64,000 bases of DNA from the NCBI GenBank assembly GCA_030693515.1, contig JAUYAK010000095.1:1-64000 (forward strand), written 5' to 3'. The notes beneath the pieces were generated by a model. The model made no database searches. It saw only the letters and a program-made list of their open reading frames with translations, and was not told where the DNA came from. Below, one piece after another: positions 33,883-42,781 of the stretch. Each line of letters begins with the position of its first letter. The first letter of the stretch is position 1. The stretch comes from Opitutaceae bacterium. Lineage in GTDB: Bacteria > Verrucomicrobiota > Verrucomicrobiia > Opitutales > Opitutaceae. A program made the translations under genes and the position numbers.

Positions 33883-36800
33883 ATGTCTGCTCTGTCAATT
33901 TTACAGCACACCCTGCGCGTCGCCCGACGGTTGGGAGCCTGCGCCGCAACTCTGTCGCTCGCCGCCTCGGTGCTGTCCGCAGAAGCGGTCCGGAAAAAAT
34001 TCGATCTGCCGGCGGATATCGCCGCGCACTCCCTCAAGGCCTTTGCGCACCAGTCCGGAGTGGAGGTGCTGATCAGCGCGGAACTCGGACGGGAAATCCG
34101 CACGCAGCCAGTCAAGGGCGAGTTTACTCCCCGTGAGGCACTCGGCCGAATGCTGGCGAAAACCGGGTTGACCGCGAAGCACGACGAAAAGACCGGCTCG
34201 ATGGCGATCTTCGCGGCGCCTCGGACGAACGAGTCGCCGCCTGCGACGACCGAGCCTTCCGCTTCCGCTAAAAAAAAAACACCAAACCAAGCAGCCCCTG
34301 AAACCATGAAACCCACCAAGAATGCAATCGCCCTGCTGGGCTCCTGGCTCGCCGTAGCCCTGCTGCCCGGCCAAGTCGTCGACCCGGGTGCCGCGGCGAC
34401 GCAGAAATCCGAAGAAGCGCTGGTCCTCAGCCCGTTCGTGGTCAGCAGCGACAAAGACGTTGGATATCTCGCGGCCAACACCCTGTCGGGCAGCCGGCTT
34501 AACACCCCGCTCGTCGACACGCCCGCGTCCATCTCGGAGATGACCAGGGATTTTCTGGATGACATTGGCGCCAACAACACCATGGACGCCGTCGCGTATG
34601 CATTGGGTTTCGAAGCTGATCGACCCGGGGCCAACGACAATCTCTCGCAATTCAGTTCGCAGACCGCCGTCGCGCGGGGCGTGGGGCGATCAGGCACCGT
34701 GTCGCGGGATTTCTTTCCGTGGAACCTGAGCTCCGATACCTTCGGGGTAGAGCGGCTGAGCCTGAGCCGCGGGCCGAACTCCATTCTCTTCGGCCTGGGC
34801 AATGCCGGCGGCATCATCAACTCGACCTCGAAACGCGCGAGCTTTCGCACCCGCAGTGAACTAAACCTGCGGGTTGACGACAACGGGAGCTGGCGCGTGC
34901 ATCTCGACCACAACCGCAAGCTGACGGAAACGCTCGCGCTGCGCGTCAATCTGTTGAAGGACGATATGCGGACATGGCGTGAGCTGGAATATACCCGCTC
35001 CGACCGCATCCAGCTGGCCGGCACGTGGCGGCCCTTCACCCGCACGGAGGTGCGCGCCAACTACGAGCGCGGCGTGCAGGACCGTTTGGCGGGCCTGCGT
35101 TTTAGTGCTCGCGATGCATTTACCAACTGGTTCGACGCCGGTTCGCCCGCGTATGATCGCACGGTCAACGTTAATACGTATCCTGTTTCGACGGTTTCGT
35201 TGGGCGCCAATCAACGCCTGAGTTTCGATAGTGACACTCTGCGGTGGGTCAACTGGCAGCGCTTTGCCACGACCACCGGAAAGAACGACAACACCAACAA
35301 CGGCCTCAAGCTGCAGGACGAGACCTATGTGCCGTTCACCGCTCTCCTGAACGGGCGGGCCTCGACGAGCAACAATGCCTACTGGACCGGCTCCGTTTTC
35401 GTGCAGCAGGAACTTGCCAAGAATCTCTACCTTGAGCTGGCGGTGAACAAACAGAGCAGCAACCGCGAGACGAACCGGGCCATGACTCACGCCCAGATGG
35501 CGGTCAGAATCGATCCGAACCGGACGCTCCCCGGCGGTGCCACGAATCCCAATTTCGGGAAATTCTACATCGAGGGGCAGGCACTGCAAAATACAACGCA
35601 GGGGTCGTCCGTCACTCCCCGCGCGACTCTGACCTACCAATGGGACACGCGCAACAAGTGGTTCGGCCGGCACCAGTGGTTGGGCCTGTTCACGCAAGAG
35701 GACGAAAAAGGAATGGGCCGGCAGTGGAACGAGGCGAATCTCACGCCGATCAGCCCCGCGCCTCCCGCCCGCACCAACGCGCAGAACACGATCTGGCGCC
35801 GCACCTATCTGAATTTTCAGGGCGGCAACCGCGGCTACAACCACGATCCCTTCCGCAATGCCCAGGCACCGTTCGCGTTTTCCGATCCCGCAAACGGGCT
35901 AAACGGCACGATCACTCCCGGCTTTTTCCTCTCCAGCGAAAACCCGACGACGTCCAAAAGCTCCGCTAGGATGATTGCCGGTCAGAGCAATTTCTGGGGC
36001 AACCGGCTTGCCGTGACCTACGGGTTTCGCCACGACTCGACCGACCGGAGGAACTCCCTGCTCAGCCGCGATCCGGTCACCCAAGTCGTCACGGGGTCCG
36101 TCCTCAATCCCACCGACACTTATGCGGGCAACACCCGAACACAGGGTGCCGTCTTCCACGTTACCAAATGGTTTTCGGTGTATGGAAACCTTTCGGATAA
36201 TTTCAGCCCGCAGGCCGGAGTCGATGTCAATGGCCAGAACATCGGCAACGTGAAGGGCGAAGGGCGCGACTACGGTGTCAAATTTCGCTGGGACGACAAC
36301 AAGCTCTACGCACGCGCCGGCTTCTACGAGTCGTCGGTGAAGGGTCAGGTCGGACGCAATTTCAACCTGCTGACCCAAATTCAGAATGTGTGGCTGGCCT
36401 TGGAAGGTGCGACCGGCCCTCACGCGGCGCTGTTCACGGGCTCGCCGCTCCTAAACACGGATACCCAGGATTTCGACGTCGATGGCTACGAGTTCGAGGT
36501 GACGGCCAATCCGCTCAAGGGACTCTCCTTCACTGCGAACTACGCAACGCTGAAGGGACGCGCAGCCAGCCTTTATCCCATCACCAAAGCGCACGTCGCC
36601 CAGAACCGCGCCCTCTGGCTGCAGAATGGCGCGACACCTTTGCTGACGGGAACCGGAACGGTCGTGAGCACGCTGGCCCTGATGGATGCGAATCTGGGAC
36701 AAGACCGGCTGCAGGACGGCCGGGAGGGCACCGGCAATTACCGGAAATCGTTCAACTTCTTCGGTCGCTACCAATTTCAGGCAGAGTCGCTCAAGGGTGT

Positions 36801-37086
36801 GAGCGTCGGTGCCGGCTCTCGCTTCCGCGCCGGGCGCGTGCTCGGGTTCAATGCGGCGGGGCAATCCATCCGGGCCCCGAAGACGTTTTTGGCCGATGCC
36901 AATGTGGCCTACGTTCGCAAGATTTGGAACAAGCGCGTCGACATGCGGCTGCAAATCAACGTTCAGAACTTATTCGACAACCACGATCTCATCTGGGCGA
37001 GCATCGATCCTACGACGTATGTGAAGAATGACTATACGCTCTTCACGCCGCGCCTGTTCACGTTGTCAGGCAGCTTTAGCTATTGA
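33883..37086 (+). CDS. TonB-dependent receptor with N-terminal STN signalling domain
   Basis: A 1067-aa protein from ATG 33883 (a TTG at 33859 is an alternative). Order: leader (residues about 1-35), STN domain (FDLPADIAAHSLKAFAHQSG to GSMAIFA, about 40-120), a Lys/Pro/Thr-rich linker coded by a 10-A run, a second leader-like stretch (MKPTKNAIALLGSWLAVALL), the plug (LVLSPFVVSSDKDVGYLAAN, VERLSLSRGPNSILFGLG), then the beta-barrel ending in GSFSY. The STN domain should contact the FecR-like protein. The internal ATG at 34306 is in frame and would give a normal receptor with its own signal peptide. A strong hairpin terminator follows at 37096. The ligand is probably an oligosaccharide released by the enzymes encoded downstream. 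Confidence 0.92.
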   Translation: MSALSILQHTLRVARRLGACAATLSLAASVLSAEAVRKKFDLPADIAAHSLKAFAHQSGVEVLISAELGREIRTQPVKGEFTPREALGRMLAKTGLTAKHDEKTGSMAIFAAPRTNESPPATTEPSASAKKKTPNQAAPETMKPTKNAIALLGSWLAVALLPGQVVDPGAAATQKSEEALVLSPFVVSSDKDVGYLAANTLSGSRLNTPLVDTPASISEMTRDFLDDIGANNTMDAVAYALGFEADRPGANDNLSQFSSQTAVARGVGRSGTVSRDFFPWNLSSDTFGVERLSLSRGPNSILFGLGNAGGIINSTSKRASFRTRSELNLRVDDNGSWRVHLDHNRKLTETLALRVNLLKDDMRTWRELEYTRSDRIQLAGTWRPFTRTEVRANYERGVQDRLAGLRFSARDAFTNWFDAGSPAYDRTVNVNTYPVSTVSLGANQRLSFDSDTLRWVNWQRFATTTGKNDNTNNGLKLQDETYVPFTALLNGRASTSNNAYWTGSVFVQQELAKNLYLELAVNKQSSNRETNRAMTHAQMAVRIDPNRTLPGGATNPNFGKFYIEGQALQNTTQGSSVTPRATLTYQWDTRNKWFGRHQWLGLFTQEDEKGMGRQWNEANLTPISPAPPARTNAQNTIWRRTYLNFQGGNRGYNHDPFRNAQAPFAFSDPANGLNGTITPGFFLSSENPTTSKSSARMIAGQSNFWGNRLAVTYGFRHDSTDRRNSLLSRDPVTQVVTGSVLNPTDTYAGNTRTQGAVFHVTKWFSVYGNLSDNFSPQAGVDVNGQNIGNVKGEGRDYGVKFRWDDNKLYARAGFYESSVKGQVGRNFNLLTQIQNVWLALEGATGPHAALFTGSPLLNTDTQDFDVDGYEFEVTANPLKGLSFTANYATLKGRAASLYPITKAHVAQNRALWLQNGATPLLTGTGTVVSTLALMDANLGQDRLQDGREGTGNYRKSFNFFGRYQFQAESLKGVSVGAGSRFRAGRVLGFNAAGQSIRAPKTFLADANVAYVRKIWNKRVDMRLQINVQNLFDNHDLIWASIDPTTYVKNDYTLFTPRLFTLSGSFSY
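34270..34279 (+). repeat. Homopolymeric A10 tract inside the STN-receptor gene
   Basis: Ten consecutive A residues lie between the STN-coding part and the internal in-frame ATG at 34306. A gain or loss of one base would separate the STN domain from the receptor while leaving the internal start usable. Confidence 0.9.
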
Positions 37087-37095
37087 TTCACCAAC

Positions 37096-37126
37096 GGCCG
37101 GCGCGTTCCTCCGCAACGCGCCGGCC
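37096..37126 (+). terminator. Strong hairpin after the TonB receptor gene
   Basis: GGCCGGCGCGTT and AACGCGCCGGCC form a perfect 12-bp stem with a 7-base loop, starting 9 bp after the receptor stop codon. It is followed by TT and not by a long T-run, so it may act as a Rho-independent terminator of moderate strength or as a 3' end stabiliser. It separates the receptor from the beta-helix protein gene. Confidence 0.7.
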
Positions 37127-37331
37127 TTCGATCCAAGGACACTGCGGGGCACCTCAAATACCACCCTTCCATGGTGCAGGGCTTTGCCATGCACCGTCGC
37201 AACTATACCTACCCAACCAAACGAGACTTCTTACGAACAGACCTCCGCATATTTGGCCTTTGCCTCCTGTGCGACTCGTGGAGCCCGCCCCATGGCGCAC
37301 CAAGTTTTATCCAAGCCAACCGCCCTTCCTC

Positions 37332-40300
37332 ATGATGACACCACAATCCCCTTCCGCTTTCGGTTCGGTCCTCGCGGCCTCCATGCGTCGCACCGTCCAT
37401 TCCTTAGTCGTCACCGAGAATTTCCGCCTGTGTCTCGTTTTGTTCGCGCTGGTGGGACTCGTCCTTCCACCAGCACACGCGGCCATTCCTTCCGCTGCCC
37501 AAATTGATCCGCTGTTCGGCAAGGGCTATCTCGTGGTCACTCACTATCCCGGGGTGACGCTCAATGGAGACCAGACCACGGCGACCGCCACCACGGCGGC
37601 CTTGAACGAAGCGATAGCCGACGCTTACACGAACAACCTTGTGGCCTACTTCCCAGCGGGCACGTATGTCGTCAACGACACCCTCAAGGCCTATACCGCG
37701 ACCGGGAAGCCGGCCGCTGTGCCCGGGGCTGCGTTTGCAACGCCCCGAGAGCATCTCGCCATTGTCGGTTCAACCAAAGGAATCCGGCCGGTGATCAAGC
37801 TGGTGGATAGTGCCGGCGGCTTCACCAACTCCGGCAGCCCCAAGAGCATTTTGGAATTCATGAACTTCAATGAGGGCCAGATCGGCAATCGCGCGCAAGA
37901 GGCCCCAGCCTCGGGCTACTATCAAATGCTGCGTGGCGTGGACGTGGACTGCGGCACGGGCAATGCCGGAGCCATTGGAGTCTACTTCAATCAGGCGCAG
38001 GGGAGTTCCATCGAGGATGTCAAAGTCACCGCCACGGGCGCATTCGCCGGCTTCAAGGCCCTGCCGGGCCGGGGCGCGCCGGTGGTGAATATTGAAGTCG
38101 AAGGCGGGCGCTACGGCATCGATACCGGCGGCACCTCCAACATCGGCACCGTCGTTGCCGGGGCCGTGCTGCGGAACCAGACGATCAGCGCCGTGCGGCA
38201 CGACAGCGCTTTCTTCCCTCTCGTCATTGTAGGCTTCGAGATCACTACTCCGCCGGCTTCGGTCCAGGCGGCCGTAACGATCTCTGGCAGCGCCAAATCA
38301 TCCGGCTCCGCAATCCACCTCATCGACGGCAGCATCCTTCTCGGCGGCGATCCGACTGTGGCGGCCATCGACAACCGCGCCTCCCGCATTTTTTACGCCC
38401 GGAACGTCTATGTCACGGGCAGTTCAAAGTTGGTCAAGAGCACCAACGCCAATCCCACGATCAGCGGCACGGGCACCTGGCAGCGCATTAACGAGTATAG
38501 CTATTGCAACCAGGCCGCGCCGGATACCGACGGCAAGATCGCCACCGACATAATCGACGGCGCGGTGACGCGCAGCCCTGGCCCGCTCGCCAACGGCGAA
38601 GTGGTGTCTGTTACGAACGATGTTTCCGCCCCACCGGCCGATCTGGTCAGCCGCCACGCCTGGGTTTCCCTGCCTTCGGTGGACGACGGTGATGCCTTCG
38701 ATGCCTTCAACGCCGGCATCACCCCCGGCAACATTTCGAGCGCGGCCCTGCAGAATGTTATCAACACCCATCGGAAGGTTTTCCTGCGCAAAGGCATTTA
38801 TTTTCTCGATGGTGTGGTCGGCCACAACGGCCCGACGCCCGTTTACGGACCGATCACCCTCCGTCGCGACACGATTCTGTTCGGCGCCGCCCGGCATTTG
38901 ACACGGATCGAGGTTAACCCGAGCTGGGATCCGACAAGCGAGACGGCGATGATCGCCACAGACAATGACGCTACCGCCACTACCTATATCGGCGGCCTGA
39001 CCCTGGGCGTGGATGCCACCGACCTGGTCAACGACTGGTTCGTGGCGTTGGATTGGCAGGCGGGCCGAAACTCCATGGTGCATATCGGCCACGTTTACCG
39101 CGAGCCGGCCTTCACCAATCCCAACCCTCGCGTCACAACCAACCCCCACAGCCTCCTCCGAATCCGCAATAACGGTGGTGGCCGGTGGTATGGTGCGGGC
39201 TCCCGGAAGAACTTTACGTCAATGGATCCCGGCGGGCTCTTCCGTATTCTCAAGGCCGAAGGCACAACCGAGCCCTTGTGGATATATGGTCTTAACATGG
39301 AAGGCCCTGCTGGCACCGACGCCTATGGAGAATTTAACAACACCAGCAATGTCCGGATCTATGCGGTGAAGACCGAGTCTGCGGCCTTGCCGAGCGGGTA
39401 TGCGGACAAGAATATTTTGCTCAAATACGTCAACGTCACCAATCTGGCCCAATTCGGCCACAGCGCGATCCGCGATGCGGCGACTGACCGCGGGACGATC
39501 GAATTCCTCGGTTCCGGCACCGACCGCGTGCTGGCCACCCTGATCTGCCCGCAGACTGGCACGGTCGTGCCGAATAGCGACACTCTGCGGGAAAATCTGA
39601 CCGGCCTCCCCGCCGACAGCGCCGGCATTCTGTTTCCGAATGTCGTTTCCCTCTACAAACGCGGTGCGATCACCGCGGCCGATGACGCGGTGATGAGCCA
39701 CGACGCGGTTTCGTATGCGCCGGTCGGCGGCAATGTGCCGCCAACGGTGCAGATCACCGCGCCCGCCAGCGGGGCCACTCTCGCCCTGATCGCCACCACG
39801 ATCACCGCCACGGCCAGCGACAGCGACGGCACGGTCTCGCTCGTGAATTTCTATGCCAATGGCGTGTTCATCGGTTCCGATACCACCGCTCCCTACAGCG
39901 CACTCTGGACGCCGACTGCCATCGGCACCTACACGCTCACCGCCACCGCCATCGACAACGCCGGAGCCTCCACGGACAGCGCGGGCGTCAATGTCAGCAC
40001 GCTGCCCTCGGGCGTATCGACCGAACTCGTTCTGAATTCGATCGGGACGGAAGACGGTCGCGTGATCGAATCGACCGCGACCTCCGAGGTCGGTGGAAAT
40101 AATTTTCCCAATGCCACCGGCTCGACCGCGCTGCGCCTGGGCGACGACGGCACGAACCGGCAGTTCAGAAACATCGTCTCGTTCGACACCTCGACGCTCC
40201 CGGCCAACGCGATCATTGTGAGCGCCTCGCTCGAGCTAAACCGGGGCAGCGGTGCCCAAGGCAACACGGGCAACCTCGGCCAAATCCTTGTCGATATCCG

Positions 40301-42515
40301 CACCGGCGATTTCGGCACCGGCCCGGCGCTTGAGAACGTGGACTTCCAGTCTCCGGCCACGGTGGCGCAGGTGGCGACCATGAGCGTCACCGCGCTCGAA
40401 AATGAATGGGCCATCGGCCTGCTCAATCAAGCGGGCCGGGATGCGATCAACCGCACCGGTGGCCGCACCCAGTTCCGCGTCTATTATTCCATCGGAGACA
40501 ACGGCAACAACACTCAGGATTTTATCCCCTTCTTCGGCGGAGCCAGCAACGCCGCCGGCACCCGCCCGATCCTGCGGATCGGTTACGCGCTGCCGCCGAC
40601 CATCGTCACGTCGCCCTCAAGCCAGAGCGCCACGGTGGGCGCCTCAGTGACTTTCACCGTCGCCGCGACCGGTCAGGCTCCGCTCACCTATCAATGGCGG
40701 CGCAATGGCGAGGCCATCACCGGCAACGCCTCGGCGCAAACCGCCGTCCTCACACTCACTGGCCTCACGACTGCGGCTGCCGGCAGCTACGATTGCGTGG
40801 TGTCGAACACCGTCGGCTCCAGCACCAGCGCGGCGGCCATCCTCACCGTGGCGAAGGCCCCGGCCACCGTCGCGCTCGGCGGACTCAACCAAATCTACGA
40901 TGGCACCCCGCGAGCGGTCACCGCCACCACCAACCCGGGCGGCCTCGGCGTCTTCCTGACTTACGACGGCTCCGCCACCGCACCGACCAACGCCGGTTCG
41001 TATGCCGTTGTCGCGACGATTGCCGATGCCAACTACACCGGCTCAGCGACCGGCACGCTCCTCGTGGCAAAGGCAACGGCCACGATTGCGTTCGGCGACA
41101 CGACGCAGACCTACGACGGCACTCCCAGGGCGGTGACACTCACGACGACTCCCGCCGGCCTCGCGACGTCCGTCACTTATGCCGGCAGTGCCACCGTGCC
41201 GACCAACGCCGGCCTCTACGCCGTCGCCGCCACCAGCACCGATCCGAACTACTCCGGCTCGGCCACCGGCACACTGACCATCGACCGGGCCGTTGCGGCC
41301 GTCGTCCTCGCCAACCTGAACCAGACCTACGACGGCACGCCGCGCCCCGTGACGGTCACGACGACTCCAGCCGGTCTCGCCGTGAATCTCATTTACGACG
41401 GCAGCACCGCCGCGCCGACGAACGCCGGCACGTATGCGGTCGCCGCGTCGATTGCCGACGTCAACTACCGCGGCGCCACCACCGGCACGTTGGTCGTCGC
41501 GCCGGCGGTGGCGACGATCACGCTCGCGGGCCTCACGCAGGCCTACGACGGCCTCCCGAAACCGGTCACGACGACCACCACGCCCGCCGGCCTCGCGGTG
41601 AGCGTCACCTACGACGGCCACACCACCCCGCCAACCAACCCCGGCTCGTATCCCCTTGTCGCGACGACGACCGATTCCAACTACCGCGGCAACGCCACCG
41701 GCACGCTCGTCGTCACGGTTACCGCGCTCGTGCGTCGCGCGCCTTCGCTCAACGGCGGGCTCGACGGCTCGCTGCAAATCCTCACCGCCGAGAGCTTCAC
41801 GCTCAACGGCAATGCGTGGGTCTCCGGCGATGTCCTGGTGCCCGGCCTGCCCACGCTGCGGCTCAACGGCAATCCGGTTTATGGCGGCACCCTCGACGGT
41901 TCCGGCAGTGCCTCGCCGTCGAATTATCAAGTGACGCTCAACGGCAACGCCGCGCTCCGCCACTTGGTGCGCCGCACCGATCCGATTGTGCTGCCCACCG
42001 TGACCGCGCCGCCCGCACCCGCCGGCACGCGCAACCTCTCCCTCCAGAGCGCAGGCCAGGATCTCGGAGACTTCGCCACGCTGCGCAACCTCACGCTCAA
42101 CGGCAACGCCGGTGACTACGTCGTCCCCGCCGGCACCTACGGCGCCTTCGACGCCAACGGCTCTAGCGGCCTCATCCTCGGCGAGCCCGGTGCGACGACG
42201 CCCGCCGTCTATCACCTCCAAGACCTCACCCTCAACGGCAACGCCCGGCTCCAGATCCTCGGCCCCGTCATCCTCATCCTCGCCCAGAGCGTGTCGATCG
42301 GCGGCAGCACTGTCGTCACCGGCGATCCCGCGTGGCTCACTCTGGCGGTCGCATCCGGCGGCGTCTCCCTCAACGGCAACGCGACCTTCCACGGCTCCAT
42401 CCTCGCGCCCTCCGGCACGGTGACGATCAACGGCAACGCCACGCTCACCGGCCGGGTCGCGAGCGACCGCCTGACGATCAACGGCCAAGGCCTGCTCGAA
42501 GGAGTCACGCCATAG
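37332..42515 (+). CDS. Very large secreted beta-helix protein with Ig-like, DNRLRE, MBG and NGN-repeat regions
   Basis: A 1727-aa protein from the ATG at 37332 (37383 gives the tighter signal peptide ending PPAHA). Domains in order: pectate-lyase-superfamily beta-helix half 1 (AYFPAGTYVVNDTLKA) and half 2 (KVFLRKGIYFLDGVVG), residues about 50-790; an Ig-like domain (PPTVQITAPASGATLALIAT); a DNRLRE/CBM96-like domain (FRNIVSFDTSTLPANAIIV); an Ig_3 domain (TYQWRRNGEAITGNA); four 72-residue MBG-type repeats (each with YDGxP and PTNxG); and a C-terminal region with eight NGN/NGQ turns (TLNGNAWVSG, SLNGNATFHG). The first part is probably a polysaccharide-active enzyme and the rest is binding or surface display. 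Catalytic residues are not assigned. It is preceded by a terminator and may have its own promoter. Confidence 0.85.
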   Translation: MMTPQSPSAFGSVLAASMRRTVHSLVVTENFRLCLVLFALVGLVLPPAHAAIPSAAQIDPLFGKGYLVVTHYPGVTLNGDQTTATATTAALNEAIADAYTNNLVAYFPAGTYVVNDTLKAYTATGKPAAVPGAAFATPREHLAIVGSTKGIRPVIKLVDSAGGFTNSGSPKSILEFMNFNEGQIGNRAQEAPASGYYQMLRGVDVDCGTGNAGAIGVYFNQAQGSSIEDVKVTATGAFAGFKALPGRGAPVVNIEVEGGRYGIDTGGTSNIGTVVAGAVLRNQTISAVRHDSAFFPLVIVGFEITTPPASVQAAVTISGSAKSSGSAIHLIDGSILLGGDPTVAAIDNRASRIFYARNVYVTGSSKLVKSTNANPTISGTGTWQRINEYSYCNQAAPDTDGKIATDIIDGAVTRSPGPLANGEVVSVTNDVSAPPADLVSRHAWVSLPSVDDGDAFDAFNAGITPGNISSAALQNVINTHRKVFLRKGIYFLDGVVGHNGPTPVYGPITLRRDTILFGAARHLTRIEVNPSWDPTSETAMIATDNDATATTYIGGLTLGVDATDLVNDWFVALDWQAGRNSMVHIGHVYREPAFTNPNPRVTTNPHSLLRIRNNGGGRWYGAGSRKNFTSMDPGGLFRILKAEGTTEPLWIYGLNMEGPAGTDAYGEFNNTSNVRIYAVKTESAALPSGYADKNILLKYVNVTNLAQFGHSAIRDAATDRGTIEFLGSGTDRVLATLICPQTGTVVPNSDTLRENLTGLPADSAGILFPNVVSLYKRGAITAADDAVMSHDAVSYAPVGGNVPPTVQITAPASGATLALIATTITATASDSDGTVSLVNFYANGVFIGSDTTAPYSALWTPTAIGTYTLTATAIDNAGASTDSAGVNVSTLPSGVSTELVLNSIGTEDGRVIESTATSEVGGNNFPNATGSTALRLGDDGTNRQFRNIVSFDTSTLPANAIIVSASLELNRGSGAQGNTGNLGQILVDIRTGDFGTGPALENVDFQSPATVAQVATMSVTALENEWAIGLLNQAGRDAINRTGGRTQFRVYYSIGDNGNNTQDFIPFFGGASNAAGTRPILRIGYALPPTIVTSPSSQSATVGASVTFTVAATGQAPLTYQWRRNGEAITGNASAQTAVLTLTGLTTAAAGSYDCVVSNTVGSSTSAAAILTVAKAPATVALGGLNQIYDGTPRAVTATTNPGGLGVFLTYDGSATAPTNAGSYAVVATIADANYTGSATGTLLVAKATATIAFGDTTQTYDGTPRAVTLTTTPAGLATSVTYAGSATVPTNAGLYAVAATSTDPNYSGSATGTLTIDRAVAAVVLANLNQTYDGTPRPVTVTTTPAGLAVNLIYDGSTAAPTNAGTYAVAASIADVNYRGATTGTLVVAPAVATITLAGLTQAYDGLPKPVTTTTTPAGLAVSVTYDGHTTPPTNPGSYPLVATTTDSNYRGNATGTLVVTVTALVRRAPSLNGGLDGSLQILTAESFTLNGNAWVSGDVLVPGLPTLRLNGNPVYGGTLDGSGSASPSNYQVTLNGNAALRHLVRRTDPIVLPTVTAPPAPAGTRNLSLQSAGQDLGDFATLRNLTLNGNAGDYVVPAGTYGAFDANGSSGLILGEPGATTPAVYHLQDLTLNGNARLQILGPVILILAQSVSIGGSTVVTGDPAWLTLAVASGGVSLNGNATFHGSILAPSGTVTINGNATLTGRVASDRLTINGQGLLEGVTP
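40857..41720 (+). repeat. Four tandem 216-bp repeats coding for MBG-type domains
   Basis: Four consecutive 72-codon units, each with the pattern YDG-(T/L)-P near the start, PTN-(A/P)-G in the middle, and NY-(T/S/R)-G-x-(A/T)-TGTL at the end. All units have the same length. They are in frame with the surrounding protein and represent tandem domain duplication, not a CRISPR or non-coding array. Confidence 0.85.
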
Positions 42516-42781
42516 CCACCTGATTCCGGAGCCATTTAATCCGGGATTTCCCCTTACCCAATGCATCGAATGTTTCGGACCCTCTCCACGCGCGTGATGC
42601 GCCGCCGACATCAGCAAGCCTTTTGCTGCAACGGTCGGTGCCTCGCGCGGTTCGCGCGGAAATGGTCGGGCGTCCGGTGCATTGGAAAAGCTTTATGCCT
42701 GTATTCAAAATGAACCCTAGACCCTCCGCAGTGATCGCTCCCACCGGCCAAATGGCCTGCTCAACCTCGACCCTATCAACC

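Noticed and set aside
40857-41720. Regular 216-bp repeats considered as a CRISPR or satellite array
   Set aside because: The units are far too long for CRISPR, lack spacers, and are in frame as MBG-type protein repeats.
40406-42115. Overlapping + strand frame of 569 codons inside the MBG-repeat region
   Set aside because: It is a second-phase reading of the repeats, extremely Arg/His-rich, without domains; the in-frame 1727-aa protein explains the DNA.
42526-42544. Weak hairpin CCGGA/TCCGG after the 1727-aa gene as a terminator
   Set aside because: Only five base pairs and no T-run; too weak to call.
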